From: JBECKQ01 sp040235375
GTDB taxonomy: Bacteria > Planctomycetota > Phycisphaerae > UBA1845
Direction: 5' to 3'
Assembly (NCBI GenBank): GCA_040235375.1
Contig: JBECKQ010000356.1
Span: 1-6,102, forward strand
DNA length: 6,102 nucleotides
Made by a program: the position numbers and the translations under genes. The notes beneath the pieces are model-generated. The model ran no database searches and had not been told where the DNA came from. It was given only the letters and a program-made list of their open reading frames with translations. This document shows, piece after piece, positions 6,043-6,102 of this stretch; within the stretch, counting starts at the first letter, position 1; every line of letters starts with the position of its first letter.

Positions 6043-6102
6043 TCCTTGGACCTCGGGCGCCAGCGTACCGCGCCGAGCCCTTTGAGAAAACCTCGCCCCG
6101 CC
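6043..6102. other. Window end, nothing recognised
   Basis: These 60 bases hold no complete ORF of coding character, no RNA gene and no clear regulatory motif. The edge of a neighbouring gene cannot be excluded. Confidence 0.3.

Overview
The window reads as a piece of high-GC bacterial chromosome, most likely from the Planctomycetota. The main clue is the small membrane protein ending in CPTCGYSLLGL...RCPECG, a zinc-ribbon tail that is very common in planctomycete proteins. This placement is an inference from one family signature, not a taxonomic search. Every gene I can support, including the RNA gene, lies on the minus strand, so transcription runs from high to low coordinates. The long plus-strand ORFs opposite the transporter are GC-rich shadows.

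Reading in the direction of transcription: positions 6102-5982 hold no gene I can defend, but do contain a short four-unit heptamer array. A selenocysteine tRNA gene (selC, anticodon TCA) spans 5981-5886, with a perfect hairpin directly behind it. A four-helix membrane protein with a C-terminal zinc ribbon follows (5741-5286). Two small orphan genes come next (5200-4841 and 4747-4271). They look like genuine soluble proteins, but I cannot name them; their size and character resemble orphan immunity-type or regulatory proteins. After a gap of about 200 bp comes an efflux operon: a HlyD-type periplasmic adaptor (4060-2897) and, starting 2 bp after its stop, an RND inner-membrane pump that runs off the window at position 1 (about 964 residues present).

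The adaptor and pump should work together in a tripartite, proton-driven efflux complex across the cell envelope. No outer-membrane channel gene or regulator is visible, so either they lie beyond the left edge or a channel encoded elsewhere is used. The pump mixes features of the heavy-metal and hydrophobe/drug RND groups, so its substrate cannot be fixed from sequence. The tRNA-Sec gene implies that the host makes selenoproteins, although none of the Sec machinery or a UGA-containing gene is visible here. I found no CRISPR array, transposase or phage gene.
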